Shown in pieces: positions 1 to 5,996 of a stretch of DNA of 11,615 nt (position 1 is its first letter; each line of letters begins with the position of its first letter). This DNA comes from CAVYPR01 sp052145775 (GTDB lineage: Bacteria > Actinomycetota > Acidimicrobiia > Acidimicrobiales > RAAP-2). The stretch covers positions 1 to 11,615 of the forward strand of contig JBKQNY010000093.1 in assembly GCA_052145775.1 (NCBI GenBank), in the 5' to 3' direction. A model generated the notes under the pieces. That model worked only from the letters and a program-made list of their open reading frames with translations. It made no database searches and was not told where the DNA came from. Both the position numbers and the translations under genes were made by a program.

Positions 1-84
1 CGGCTTCACTCAGAGCTCGGTGACCAGACGCCAGCCGAAATCGAAGCCGACTACCGTCTCCAATCTCAGGCCAATGTGGCGTGA
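1..84 (+). CDS. IS3-family transposase, C-terminal end (partial)
   Basis: Frame 1 is open from the window edge to a TGA at 82-84 and gives 27 residues. It begins RLHSELG, continues with TPAEIEADY and ends QANVA. This is the usual tail of the IS3-family OrfB DDE integrase: after the last catalytic glutamate come the 'RRLHSxLGxxxPAEfE' segment and a short basic or polar end. The catalytic DDE residues lie upstream, outside the window, so whether the gene is intact cannot be judged. The sequence right after the stop is a typical IS3-type terminal repeat, which supports the assignment independently. The family call is from recognised motifs; the exact IS is unknown. Confidence 0.75.
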   Translation, partial: RLHSELGDQTPAEIEADYRLQSQANVA

Positions 85-99
85 GGAATCCAAACTGGC

Positions 100-127
100 G
101 AGTCTCCGTCAAACCCAGGCCGGTTCA
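100..127 (-). repeat. Right terminal inverted repeat of the IS3-family element
   Basis: On the minus strand the outermost bases are TGAACCGGCCTGGGTTTGAC followed by GGAGACTC. This has the TGAACCG start, the CTGGGTTT core and the GGAGACTC inner part often seen in IS3-group termini. The matching left repeat is off the window, so the inner boundary is approximate. Confidence 0.55.
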
Positions 128-296
128 GTTCTTCCTGATCTGATCGCCGCTCGCAGAACGGCGGCGTCCGGGAACCACATGGAGCGTGGGTGTCGTCTGG
201 CACCGATCACCACTGCACCGGTGTGGCGAGCACCTGACGGGACAAGGCCCTGACAGAGGATCGTCGACGTCCGGGGGGCGCCGCATGCTCGGACTC

Positions 297-337
297 AAAA
301 ACCGCGGGTGTTGTTGAACTCAGCTCCTGAAGCCCGC
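297..337 (-). terminator. Possible weak terminator of the permease gene
   Basis: Downstream of the permease stop on the minus strand, GCGGG (337-333) can pair with CCCGC (308-304). After GG comes a run of five T (301-297). The loop is long (24 nt) and contains a small 4-bp hairpin of its own (TCAG/CTGA). The position and T run fit a rho-independent terminator, but a 5-bp stem with a long loop is weak. Confidence 0.3.
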
Positions 338-361
338 TCCTGGTCCAGGCAGTCGTCAACC

Positions 362-1327
362 CTACCGAAGGGTGCCGATAATGCAGCCGCCCACTCCGGC
401 CACCAGGATGCCCGACATCGCGATTCTGGCTGTGCGAGAGCCCGGCTTCGGCACCTTGAAGTACCAAATGCCGATGCTCGCATTGACCAGGAGGCTGAGC
501 TGGGCGATGGTGAAGCCAACTCCGGTTCCGACTCTCGCGACCAGGCCGAGCAGGGCGAGATTCCCCACGCCGAACAGGACTCCGGCGGCGAGCTGCACCG
601 CAGAGACACGAAACTTCAGCCTGAGGGGATCACGCCTCGGTAGGGCCAGGGCCAAGGCCGCGCCGATGATGCCCAGGGCGAGCGGAACGTTGCCCACCTG
701 CGGTGGCACCTTTGCCCATTGCGCCGGCACAAAGTAGGTGCCCCACAGGAGTCCCGCGGCACCCGCCCAAACCAGACCGCGTCCAAATGTGCCCAAACCA
801 CCCGAAACCGGGGAGTTCGCAGGGTCCAATGCCGTTTCGGATGGTGGGGCGGCGCCTCCTCCGCCGGCACCCCCACGTGGGGTCACGGCACCACGGGCGC
901 TTTGCGACATCACGATCAGGAACATTCCAAGGAGGACCAAGAGCAACGCCACGGCAAGGACGGCGAAGGTGGCACCACTGAAGTTCCGCAACTCGCCGAA
1001 CAGCACGACCCCCCACACGAATGCCACAACGATGTTGAGCGGCGTCCACGTCCCGGCCGCTCGGGCCAACCCGATGGCCTGGGTGGCTCGAAAGGCGCAA
1101 AACGTACCCGCAGTCCACGCGACGCCGCCGGCCAGCGGCAGCCAGAACGGTCGCCAGCCGAAGGCGAGGTGACCACCACCGGCGAGGAGCGCAAGTCCTG
1201 CAAAGGCGACATTGCCAACCGATGCATAGAGAGTTCGCGAGCGCTGCGGTATCCCCGGCAGCAACTGGGATACCGGAATCCACATGCCCCACGAGACCAC
1301 CGTGACGAGGGAAAGGAGGGCGATCAT
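362..1327 (-). CDS. DMT-superfamily permease, GRP (sugar uptake)-like
   Basis: The 321-residue product is an integral membrane protein with two similar halves of about five helices (roughly 2-19, 34-50, 58-78, 97-110, 119-140; then 186-203, 212-230, 243-263, 268-288, 299-318). A hydrophilic Gly/Pro/Ala-rich linker joins them at about 141-183. The helix 1 motif SWGMWIPVSQ recurs in the second half as LLWGTYFVPAQWAK, the repeat pattern of drug/metabolite transporters and close to the glucose/ribose porter (GRP, GlcU/RhaT-like) branch. The likely role is proton- or ion-coupled uptake of a sugar or small metabolite, but the substrate cannot be read from sequence and an EamA-type exporter is possible. 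The ATG is preceded by GGAAG (1339-1335) at 7-nt spacing, which supports the start. It stands alone and is transcribed away from the next gene. A 5-bp palindrome (ACCCT/AGGGT, 359-373) overlaps the TAG stop. Confidence 0.75.
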   Translation of the reverse strand: MIALLSLVTVVSWGMWIPVSQLLPGIPQRSRTLYASVGNVAFAGLALLAGGGHLAFGWRPFWLPLAGGVAWTAGTFCAFRATQAIGLARAAGTWTPLNIVVAFVWGVVLFGELRNFSGATFAVLAVALLLVLLGMFLIVMSQSARGAVTPRGGAGGGGAAPPSETALDPANSPVSGGLGTFGRGLVWAGAAGLLWGTYFVPAQWAKVPPQVGNVPLALGIIGAALALALPRRDPLRLKFRVSAVQLAAGVLFGVGNLALLGLVARVGTGVGFTIAQLSLLVNASIGIWYFKVPKPGSRTARIAMSGILVAGVGGCIIGTLR

Positions 1328-1720
1328 GTTCGTGCTTCCAGCCCTGCCCCTTCACATGGCTCGCGCCACCGCGTGTGTGCCGGATGACACGTACAGGATG
1401 ACAGGGCGAACGAGTGACTGCTCTCGATACTCGGGCGGGATCACGCCAACCCCCTATCTTCGAAGTGGGGCCCTCGGCGACTTCCGCCGTCGGCCGTCCG
1501 GTGTCCGGGGCACCCTCTGCGACTGAGGCGCGAGCACGAGGGCGTGGAGTTCTCGTCCGGTAGCAGGCAGGGCAAGCGGGTCCCGGTGGAGATCGCCGAG
1601 ATCCCCGGGGAGCACTGGCCACCGTTGAGCAATACCAGGACACCGGCCAAGCGCAGAGCGTCGGGACCGAGCTCGGGGACCAGGGGCTGATCGCCCCCGC
1701 ACCCGGGTGACGCTCGTAAT
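1328..1720. other. Divergent intergenic region, 393 bp, no supported gene
   Basis: This gap separates the minus-strand permease from the plus-strand membrane protein and should hold both promoters. It contains a direct repeat next to each gene (1382-1403 and 1708-1729) and an imperfect palindrome at 1451-1470 (CCCC, then CTTCGAAG, then GGGG). A plus-strand frame is open from about 1508 to a TGA near 1690 and has protein-like stretches such as REHEGVEF and VPVEIAEIPGEHW. It has no convincing start or recognised family, so I leave it uncalled. I saw no clear -35/-10 pair. Confidence 0.5.
1382..1403. repeat. 8-bp direct repeat, 14-bp period, upstream of the permease
   Basis: GGATGACA occurs twice (1382-1389 and 1396-1403), separated by CGTACA. 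The pair lies 55-76 bp upstream of the permease ATG. Same-phase repeats at this distance are often operator half-sites, but no regulator gene is adjacent. A possible operator, by inference only. Confidence 0.35.
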
Positions 1721-1729
1721 ATGACGCTC
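1708..1729. repeat. 8-bp direct repeat, 14-bp period, over the start of the membrane protein gene
   Basis: TGACGCTC occurs twice (1708-1715 and 1722-1729) with GTAATA between the copies. The second copy overlaps the ATG at 1721, so part of it is coding. It shares the TGAC core and the 14-bp spacing with the repeat at 1382-1403. TAATAT at 1717-1722 resembles a -10 box, but no matching -35 is evident. It could be an operator or chance. Confidence 0.3.
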
Positions 1730-2260
1730 TTGCCGGACCATTACGAAATGTTCTTCGTAGCGAGCGCGGGCGCATCTGCTGCCATCCTCGGCCTGCTGGT
1801 CGTTGCCGTGTCGGTCGTCAACGCCGACGATTCGGACGCGCAGACTCGGGAGAGGCGGACCGTGCTGGCCGGAAGCGCCTTCCTGGCCCTGGTCGACGTC
1901 TTCTTCGTCTCGATTGTCGCGTTGACCGGGGGTGCCGCGGTCCTCGGGGCATCCAGCCTGGTGATGGCCATGGTCGGCCTGCTGGCAACCAGCCGCTTGA
2001 TACCGCGGGCAAAGCGGGCCGGGAACTTCTCCAGAGGCTTTCCAACCCGCAGGCTGAACATCATCTTTGCCGTCATCTCGGCCGGGGGCTATTTACTCCA
2101 ACTCGGCCTTTCGATTGCGCTCCTGGCCGCCACTCACAACTCTGCCCTGCAACGCGCGATGGTGCTGGTCATCGTGGGGCTGTTTGCCAGTGCACTGGGT
2201 CGGGCATGGGAGGTCACCGGGATCCGACAGCGCCTCGGAGCTGAATCCTCCTTGAGGTAG
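1721..2260 (+). CDS. Uncharacterised multi-helix membrane protein
   Basis: The product is 179 residues and mostly hydrophobic, with about five predicted helices (11-33, 50-70, 72-92, 112-136, 145-163). A short acidic/polar loop (34-48) follows helix 1 and a basic loop (93-111, rich in R and K) precedes helix 4. The N-terminal pattern FFVASAGASAAILGLLVVAVS resembles small uncharacterised actinobacterial membrane proteins that begin with a 'FFxAxAGAxAALxGLLFVAxS' helix; that comparison is from memory. There is no catalytic motif and no signal peptide distinct from helix 1. The start is uncertain: ATG 1721 has no strong ribosome-binding site, and ATG 1748 is an in-frame alternative that would keep all helices. 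It is divergent from the permease and convergent with the next gene, so it is probably transcribed alone. Function unknown. Confidence 0.7.
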   Translation: MTLLPDHYEMFFVASAGASAAILGLLVVAVSVVNADDSDAQTRERRTVLAGSAFLALVDVFFVSIVALTGGAAVLGASSLVMAMVGLLATSRLIPRAKRAGNFSRGFPTRRLNIIFAVISAGGYLLQLGLSIALLAATHNSALQRAMVLVIVGLFASALGRAWEVTGIRQRLGAESSLR

Positions 2261-2544
2261 CGGTGGTCATCGCGCGAGACGAGCTGCGTGAGCGTCGGTG
2301 GGGGTTGGTGCCCGAGTGCCGATCACGCCGTCCGGTCCGTTTGACCTCTCCACGGAGCCATTTGGACGACGTTCGTGCGTCCTACTCAACACTCAGCCAC
2401 TGCCATTCGGTCGTCGTAACCGCAAGCACCTCGACACCAGACGGGTAGGCACTAGGGAACAGCCCGCCCTTGCGTGTCCGGCCTGGTTCACACACGGTCG
2501 TCGCCCGGTAGCCCGCATCGACTCCGCGGTCCCGGCACGGCTTC
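2261..2544. other. Convergent intergenic gap, 284 bp, nothing supported
   Basis: The gap lies between two gene 3' ends. Short open frames on both strands have no recognisable motifs or ribosome-binding sites. I found no strong terminator hairpin. A loosely repeated segment (GCCATTTGGACGACG at 2357-2371 and GCCATTCGGTCGTCG at 2402-2416) is imperfect and may be chance. Confidence 0.4.
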
Positions 2545-2991
2545 CTAACTGGCGGACGTGGTCAGGGCTTCCGTGATGTCGTTGATCGCCGTTTGCTCGA
2601 ACTCGCTCACGTCTTGCCCGTGTTCCCGATGAGCAGCCGCGACTTTGTGGGACAGAGTGACGATGAACCGGCGATACTCATCGACCTCTTCGGGCGTAGC
2701 CTTGCTCTCAAGCAGCGTGACCGAATCACGCAGGTGTTGCAGTCCGTGCCGCTTGAGCTCCTCGGGAGAGTGATAGTGCGTGTGATCCCGCTCAGGCTTC
2801 GCCGCGACGATGTCATCGAGAAGCTCGCTCTTGCCGTGCTGCTGACGCGCCTCCACATAGGCCTTGGCCATGGCGATCGTCTCGCGAAACGAGCCCCCTC
2901 GTTGGGCGGTCACCACGATCATCCCAGCACTCGGGGGCGCTTCTAGGATCAGCTGCCATTCCTCTGAAGTGAAATCAGCCTTGGAGGTCAT
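2545..2991 (-). CDS. Small soluble hypothetical protein (FTxxEW family)
   Basis: The product is 148 residues, hydrophilic and predicted mainly helical, with no signal peptide or membrane segment. It opens with MTSKADFTSEEWQLILEAP and SAGMIVV (22-28), then an AMAKAYVEARQ helix (40-50) and a His-rich stretch DHTHYHSPEEL (69-79). Two further helices follow, the last ending in INDITEAL. The opening 'ADFTxEEWxxLxxxPxxAGMxV' and the closing 'SxxExxAIxxIxEAL' match a small-protein family I know from bacterial genomes as unannotated or loosely TerB-like; this is from memory and carries no function. The frame stays open upstream to 3261, but I chose the ATG at 2991 because GGAG (3002-2999) lies 7 nt before it and because the upstream codons overlap the VOC remnant in another frame and look non-coding. 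Unknown function; real gene likely. Confidence 0.7.
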   Translation of the reverse strand: MTSKADFTSEEWQLILEAPPSAGMIVVTAQRGGSFRETIAMAKAYVEARQQHGKSELLDDIVAAKPERDHTHYHSPEELKRHGLQHLRDSVTLLESKATPEEVDEYRRFIVTLSHKVAAAHREHGQDVSEFEQTAINDITEALTTSAS

Positions 2992-2998
2992 CGCCAGT

Positions 2999-3002
2999 CT
3001 CC
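2999..3002 (-). promoter_or_regulatory. Ribosome-binding site that decides the start of the small protein
   Basis: GGAG on the minus strand stands 7 nt before the ATG at 2991. It favours this start over the longer in-frame extension that begins at 3261. Confidence 0.55.
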
Positions 3003-3097
3003 GATCGCTAGTTGCCATCTCCATGTTCGCACGCACCGGCCGAGTCGCCCCGGGCACACCCCGTTGCCGCTCGATCGATCCTACGCAAGGCTCGCCG

Positions 3098-3199
3098 TCA
3101 CCAGCGCCGGCTGGCGGCGTCGAGCCCCCAGCCGAAAGCGACGTAGAACGCCTTGGAGCGGTCAGCGTCAGCCACGGGGACGACGAACACCTCGAGCTT
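3098..3199 (-). pseudogene. Truncated glyoxalase/bleomycin-resistance (VOC) family remnant
   Basis: On the minus strand the frame reads KLEVFVVPVADADRSKAFY followed by VAFGWGLDA, then loses similarity and stops at TGA (3100-3098). This matches the first beta-alpha-beta unit of VOC proteins: 'KLexvvxPVsDvDRAKxFYxxLGWrLDad', where the PV-D-DR-K-FY and GW-LD positions are characteristic. An intact protein would run for about 120-150 residues with a second module; only about 30 remain. There is no ATG at the expected position before KLEV, although an AAGGAG lies just upstream, as if the start codon had been lost. I therefore call it a decayed fragment, left by deletion before the small-protein gene. 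Too little remains to name a substrate. Confidence 0.6.
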
Positions 3200-3593
3200 C
3201 CGGTCGGCAGGCTCGCTCCTTGTCGTCCCACCGGTCTCGCTCCAGGCCAACCGCCTTGCAACCGGGACGGCCCCTCATCGCAGCGTCCGAGGCCATCCCA
3301 GCGTGCGAGGCCTCGAAGAGCGACTCACGAGTTCACGGCTCGACCCGTTCCGCCTCGTCCGCGAACCACCCAAGCCTCCACGTCGTCGTGTGCCCGAGCG
3401 GCGGAAAGCCACCCGCGATCCTGTGGCGGTCAGCGATTGCCGCCGATGCGCTTGCCTTCGGTGTGCCGGATCGGCTCCATCAGCGCGTCGACGAGGAACT
3501 GCTCGCGGTCTCCTAGTTCCCGGACATCCTTCAATCCCGAAGACGGTGCGGCCCGAGCCGGAGGCAAATCGTCAGTTCTCGCAGCTCTTGCTC

Positions 3594-4778
3594 TCAACGT
3601 TCCCGCCGGCGGGCCACCCCCTCCAAGAAGGCTCCGTACCGGGCGGTGATGACCGGCCAGCTGTAGTTGTCCTCGGCGTAGCGCCGCCCCCTGCGCCCGA
3701 GAGCGGCAGCCAGCGACCGGTCCGCCAGCAGGCGGTCGACCACGGCCTCGAACTGGCCGTAGCCAGAGAACCACAGCCCCGCGCCCGAACGCTCGCAGTG
3801 CTCCTTGGTGGGACCGCACATCGCGTTCGCCACCACCGGCACCCCGGCCGTCATCGCCTCGATGACCACGATCGAGAACGCCTCCCACGGCGAGGGTGAC
3901 ACCAGGGCCCTGGCCCCCCGGAGCAGTCCCCACTTGAGCCCGTCGTCCACGGGCCCGGTGACCACCACGTCGGGGGCGGGCTCGGGCCGGTCCACCACCT
4001 GGCCCACGAGCACCAGGTGTAGGGGCCCGGGGTGGCGCTGCTTGTAGGCGCGGAAATACCGCCAGAGCATCCCGGTCCCCTTCTTGTCGTCCACCCTCCC
4101 CACGCAGACGAGATACGGCGCGTCGCCCAGTCCGACTGCGGCACGGGCGTCGTCGGGACTGCCCGGGGCCTCCTCCACCCCCAGGCCGACCACCACCTGC
4201 TGGGTGGTCGCCACCCCGAAGAGCGTCTCGACCAGCCGCTGCTCGCTCTTGGTCTGGAAGACCAGGCCGCGCACCGACCGGAAGACGTCCCTGAAGACCG
4301 GGAGGTGCAGCGGTGGCTCGTCGTGGGCGGCCGGGTGCAGGACGGCCCGGTCGGCGACCCTGGGCACCCCCCGCACCGTCGGGAAGTAGAGGTAGGGGTA
4401 GAAGGCGACGACGTCGGCGTCGGTGGCGGCGACCGCCTCCACCAGGTCGGGGCAGACGGGGCCCTGCAGGTCGATCCACCGCTCGGCCTCGGCGGCCGTG
4501 GCCGCCTCCGGAGCGGCCCGGAGCGCCCCCGAGTAGGGGTGGAACGAGGGGTCCCGGCCGGCGGCCGAGGCCAGGCGGTGGACCTTCACGCCGTTCAACC
4601 TCTCGGTCCCCGGGGCCAGCTCGTCCACCCAGGTGAGGGCATCGGTGGCGCAGGTGGTGAAGACCTCGACCTCGTCGCCGCGCCCGGCCACCAGGTGCTC
4701 GGCGAGCATGCGGGCCCCGGTCTCGGCGCCGCCGAGGATCTCGGGACCGTAGCGGGGGACGACGTAGGCGACCTTCAT
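3594..4778 (-). CDS. GT4-type glycosyltransferase (GT-B fold), distal tandem copy
   Basis: The 394-residue product probably adds one sugar from a nucleotide-sugar donor to a lipid-linked glycan at the cytoplasmic face. The N-terminal acceptor domain opens MKVAYVVPRYGPEILGGAET, the GGAE loop of GT-B enzymes. The C-terminal donor domain begins with YLVCVGRVDDKKG (222-234) and carries the retaining GT4 E-x7-E motif EAFSIVVIE (E299/E307), then a helix with ADNY-like NYSWPVI near the end. Family-specific segments AFYPYLYFP (125-133), HPAAHDEP and CERSGAGLWF are shared with the neighbour upstream. ATG 4778 is chosen because it aligns residue for residue with the paralogue's start. It begins 11 bp after the previous stop and has no strong ribosome-binding site, so it probably depends on operon readthrough or coupling. 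It is the last gene of the operon. Donor sugar, linkage and acceptor cannot be told. Confidence 0.88.
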   Translation of the reverse strand: MKVAYVVPRYGPEILGGAETGARMLAEHLVAGRGDEVEVFTTCATDALTWVDELAPGTERLNGVKVHRLASAAGRDPSFHPYSGALRAAPEAATAAEAERWIDLQGPVCPDLVEAVAATDADVVAFYPYLYFPTVRGVPRVADRAVLHPAAHDEPPLHLPVFRDVFRSVRGLVFQTKSEQRLVETLFGVATTQQVVVGLGVEEAPGSPDDARAAVGLGDAPYLVCVGRVDDKKGTGMLWRYFRAYKQRHPGPLHLVLVGQVVDRPEPAPDVVVTGPVDDGLKWGLLRGARALVSPSPWEAFSIVVIEAMTAGVPVVANAMCGPTKEHCERSGAGLWFSGYGQFEAVVDRLLADRSLAAALGRRGRRYAEDNYSWPVITARYGAFLEGVARRRER

Positions 4779-4789
4779 GGCTCGGGCGC

Positions 4790-5989
4790 TCAGAGGACGC
4801 CGCCGGGCCCCTTGCCCCGGGCCACCACCTCGTCGAGGAACCGCGCGTAGCGGTCGATCAACACCGGCCACTGGTAGTGCCGGTCCACGTAGGCGCGCCC
4901 GCGCTCGCCCAGCCTCCGTCGCAGGTCCGGATCGCCCAGGAGGCGGTCGAGCACCGCCTCGAACTCGCGGAAGGAGCCGAACCACAGTCCCCCGCCCGAG
5001 CGCTCGCAGTGCTCGCGGGTGGGGTCGCAGGTGGCGTTCACCACCACCGGCACCCGCTCGACCCAAGCCTCGAGCACCACCAGCGAGAAGGACTCCAAGG
5101 CCGAGGGCGACACCGAGACCGTGGCGTCGCGCACGATGTCCCACTTGTCGGCCTCGTCCACCACCCCCGTCAGCACGATGTCGGGGTGGGGCGGGATCTT
5201 GGCCGAGACCGGTCCCACCAGGGCCAGGGCCAGGGGCCCGGGGTGGCGCTCCTTGTAGGCGGCGAAGAAGGCCGCCAGCATCGACGACCCCTTGTGCTCG
5301 TCGACCCGTCCCACGCTCACCACGTAGGGGCGGTCCCCCACCCCGAGCACCTCCCCGCCGGGACGGCCGGACCCGGCCGGCTCGGACACCCCCAGCCCGA
5401 GGACGATCTGCGGGCGGTCGGCCATGGCGTGGACCCGCTGCACCAGCTTGCGCTCGGCCGTGGTGTGGTAGCAGAGGCCGTCGGCCGCGCCGAACGTGCC
5501 GCGGAAGACCGGCAGGTAGAGCGCGGGCTCGTCGTGGGCCGCCGGGTGCAGGACCGACGGCCTCGGGCAGCGGGCGATGCCCCGGACGACCGGGTAGTGG
5601 AGGTAGGGGTAGAAGGCGACCACGTCGGCGTCGGTGGCGGCCACCGCGTCGACCAGATCCGGGGAGAGCGGGCCGTTGAGGTCGACCCAGCGGGCGGCCT
5701 CGCGCCGAGTGGCCTCGGTGGGTGCCACCCGGAGCCGCCCGTCGAGGCCGTAGAAGTCGTCGTCCCGACCGGCCGCCGATTCGAAGCGGTGGACCGCGAC
5801 GCCGTTCAACTCGCCGTCGCCGGCCGGCAGCACGTCGTCCCACGTCAGGTGGTCGAGGGCGCAGGTGGTGTAGACCTCGGCCTCCCAACCGCACAACGAC
5901 ACCAGGTGCTCGGCCAGCTGGCGGGCCGCGGTCTCGGCCCCGCCCATCACCTCGAGGCCGTAGCGGGGGGTGGTGAAGGCGACCTTCAC
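4790..5989 (-). CDS. GT4-type glycosyltransferase (GT-B fold), proximal tandem copy
   Basis: The 399-residue product has the same layout as the gene that follows it: GGAE loop at 16-19, donor-domain start YVVSVGRVDEHKG (222-234), E-x7-E motif ESFSLVVLE (E299/E307) and the CERSGGGLWF segment. The two proteins align without a gap over about 390 positions; my hand count gives about 57% identity, highest around DADVVAFYPYL and the donor site. This is a tandem duplication that has since diverged, so the two may use different donors or linkages. The start is GTG 5989, supported by GAGG 5 nt upstream and by alignment with the paralogue. The frame stays open upstream to 6103 but those residues are Pro/Arg-rich and overlap the preceding gene. 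It begins 7 bp after the preceding stop. The product ends with a short GKGPGGVL tail absent from its paralogue. Confidence 0.88.
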   Translation of the reverse strand: MKVAFTTPRYGLEVMGGAETAARQLAEHLVSLCGWEAEVYTTCALDHLTWDDVLPAGDGELNGVAVHRFESAAGRDDDFYGLDGRLRVAPTEATRREAARWVDLNGPLSPDLVDAVAATDADVVAFYPYLHYPVVRGIARCPRPSVLHPAAHDEPALYLPVFRGTFGAADGLCYHTTAERKLVQRVHAMADRPQIVLGLGVSEPAGSGRPGGEVLGVGDRPYVVSVGRVDEHKGSSMLAAFFAAYKERHPGPLALALVGPVSAKIPPHPDIVLTGVVDEADKWDIVRDATVSVSPSALESFSLVVLEAWVERVPVVVNATCDPTREHCERSGGGLWFGSFREFEAVLDRLLGDPDLRRRLGERGRAYVDRHYQWPVLIDRYARFLDEVVARGKGPGGVL

Positions 5990-5996
5990 GCCGGCC

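Larger units (their letters stand above)
1..127 (+). mobile_element. Right end of an IS3-family insertion sequence
   Basis: The segment holds the 3' end of the transposase followed by 43 bases that end in GGCCGGTTCA at 118-127. Read on the other strand the end is TGAACCGGCCTGGGTTTGAC, the type of terminus (5'-TGAACCG...) common in IS3-group elements. The transposase stop and the element end are only about 40 bp apart, as is normal for these elements. The left end is outside the window, so the target duplication (usually 3 bp, here possibly GTT at 128-130) and completeness cannot be checked. Confidence 0.65.
2992..3593. other. Gap of 602 bp with gene remnants, no intact gene
   Basis: The stretch between the small protein and the last glycosyltransferase has frequent stops in the plausible minus-strand frames. 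It holds one recognisable remnant (VOC fold, 3098-3199). A second minus-strand stretch at about 3430-3534 reads DREQFLVDALMEPIRHTEG and then stops; it looks protein-like but I cannot assign it. Plus-strand open frames here (for example 3064-3516) are Arg/Ser/Pro-rich shadows. I see no terminator hairpin just beyond the glycosyltransferase stop. Confidence 0.5.

Noticed and set aside
359..373. ACCCT/AGGGT palindrome over the permease stop codon as a terminator
   Set aside because: The stem is only 5 bp and no T run follows; the candidate at 297-337 is somewhat better.
2263..2448. Short plus-strand frame with ARDELRERRWGLVPE, resembling a transposase start
   Set aside because: The likeness to IS5-type N-termini is weak, there is no continuation, and no terminal repeats were found nearby.
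2992..3261. A 90-residue N-terminal extension of the small soluble protein
   Set aside because: A GGAG ribosome-binding site precedes ATG 2991, and the extension is Arg/Ser/Pro-rich and overlaps the VOC remnant in another frame.
3064..3516. A 150-codon plus-strand open frame
   Set aside because: It has no ribosome-binding site, has an Arg/Ser-rich composition, and is antisense to the recognisable VOC remnant.
3602..3613. Perfect palindrome CCCGCCGGCGGG
   Set aside because: It lies inside the last codons of the glycosyltransferase and is likely a by-product of Arg/Ala-type GC-rich codons, with no T run.
3594..5894. A 766-codon minus-strand open frame through both tandem glycosyltransferases
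   Set aside because: Only the last 394 codons are a real protein. The upstream part is a wrong-frame reading of the neighbouring gene, so I start at ATG 4778.
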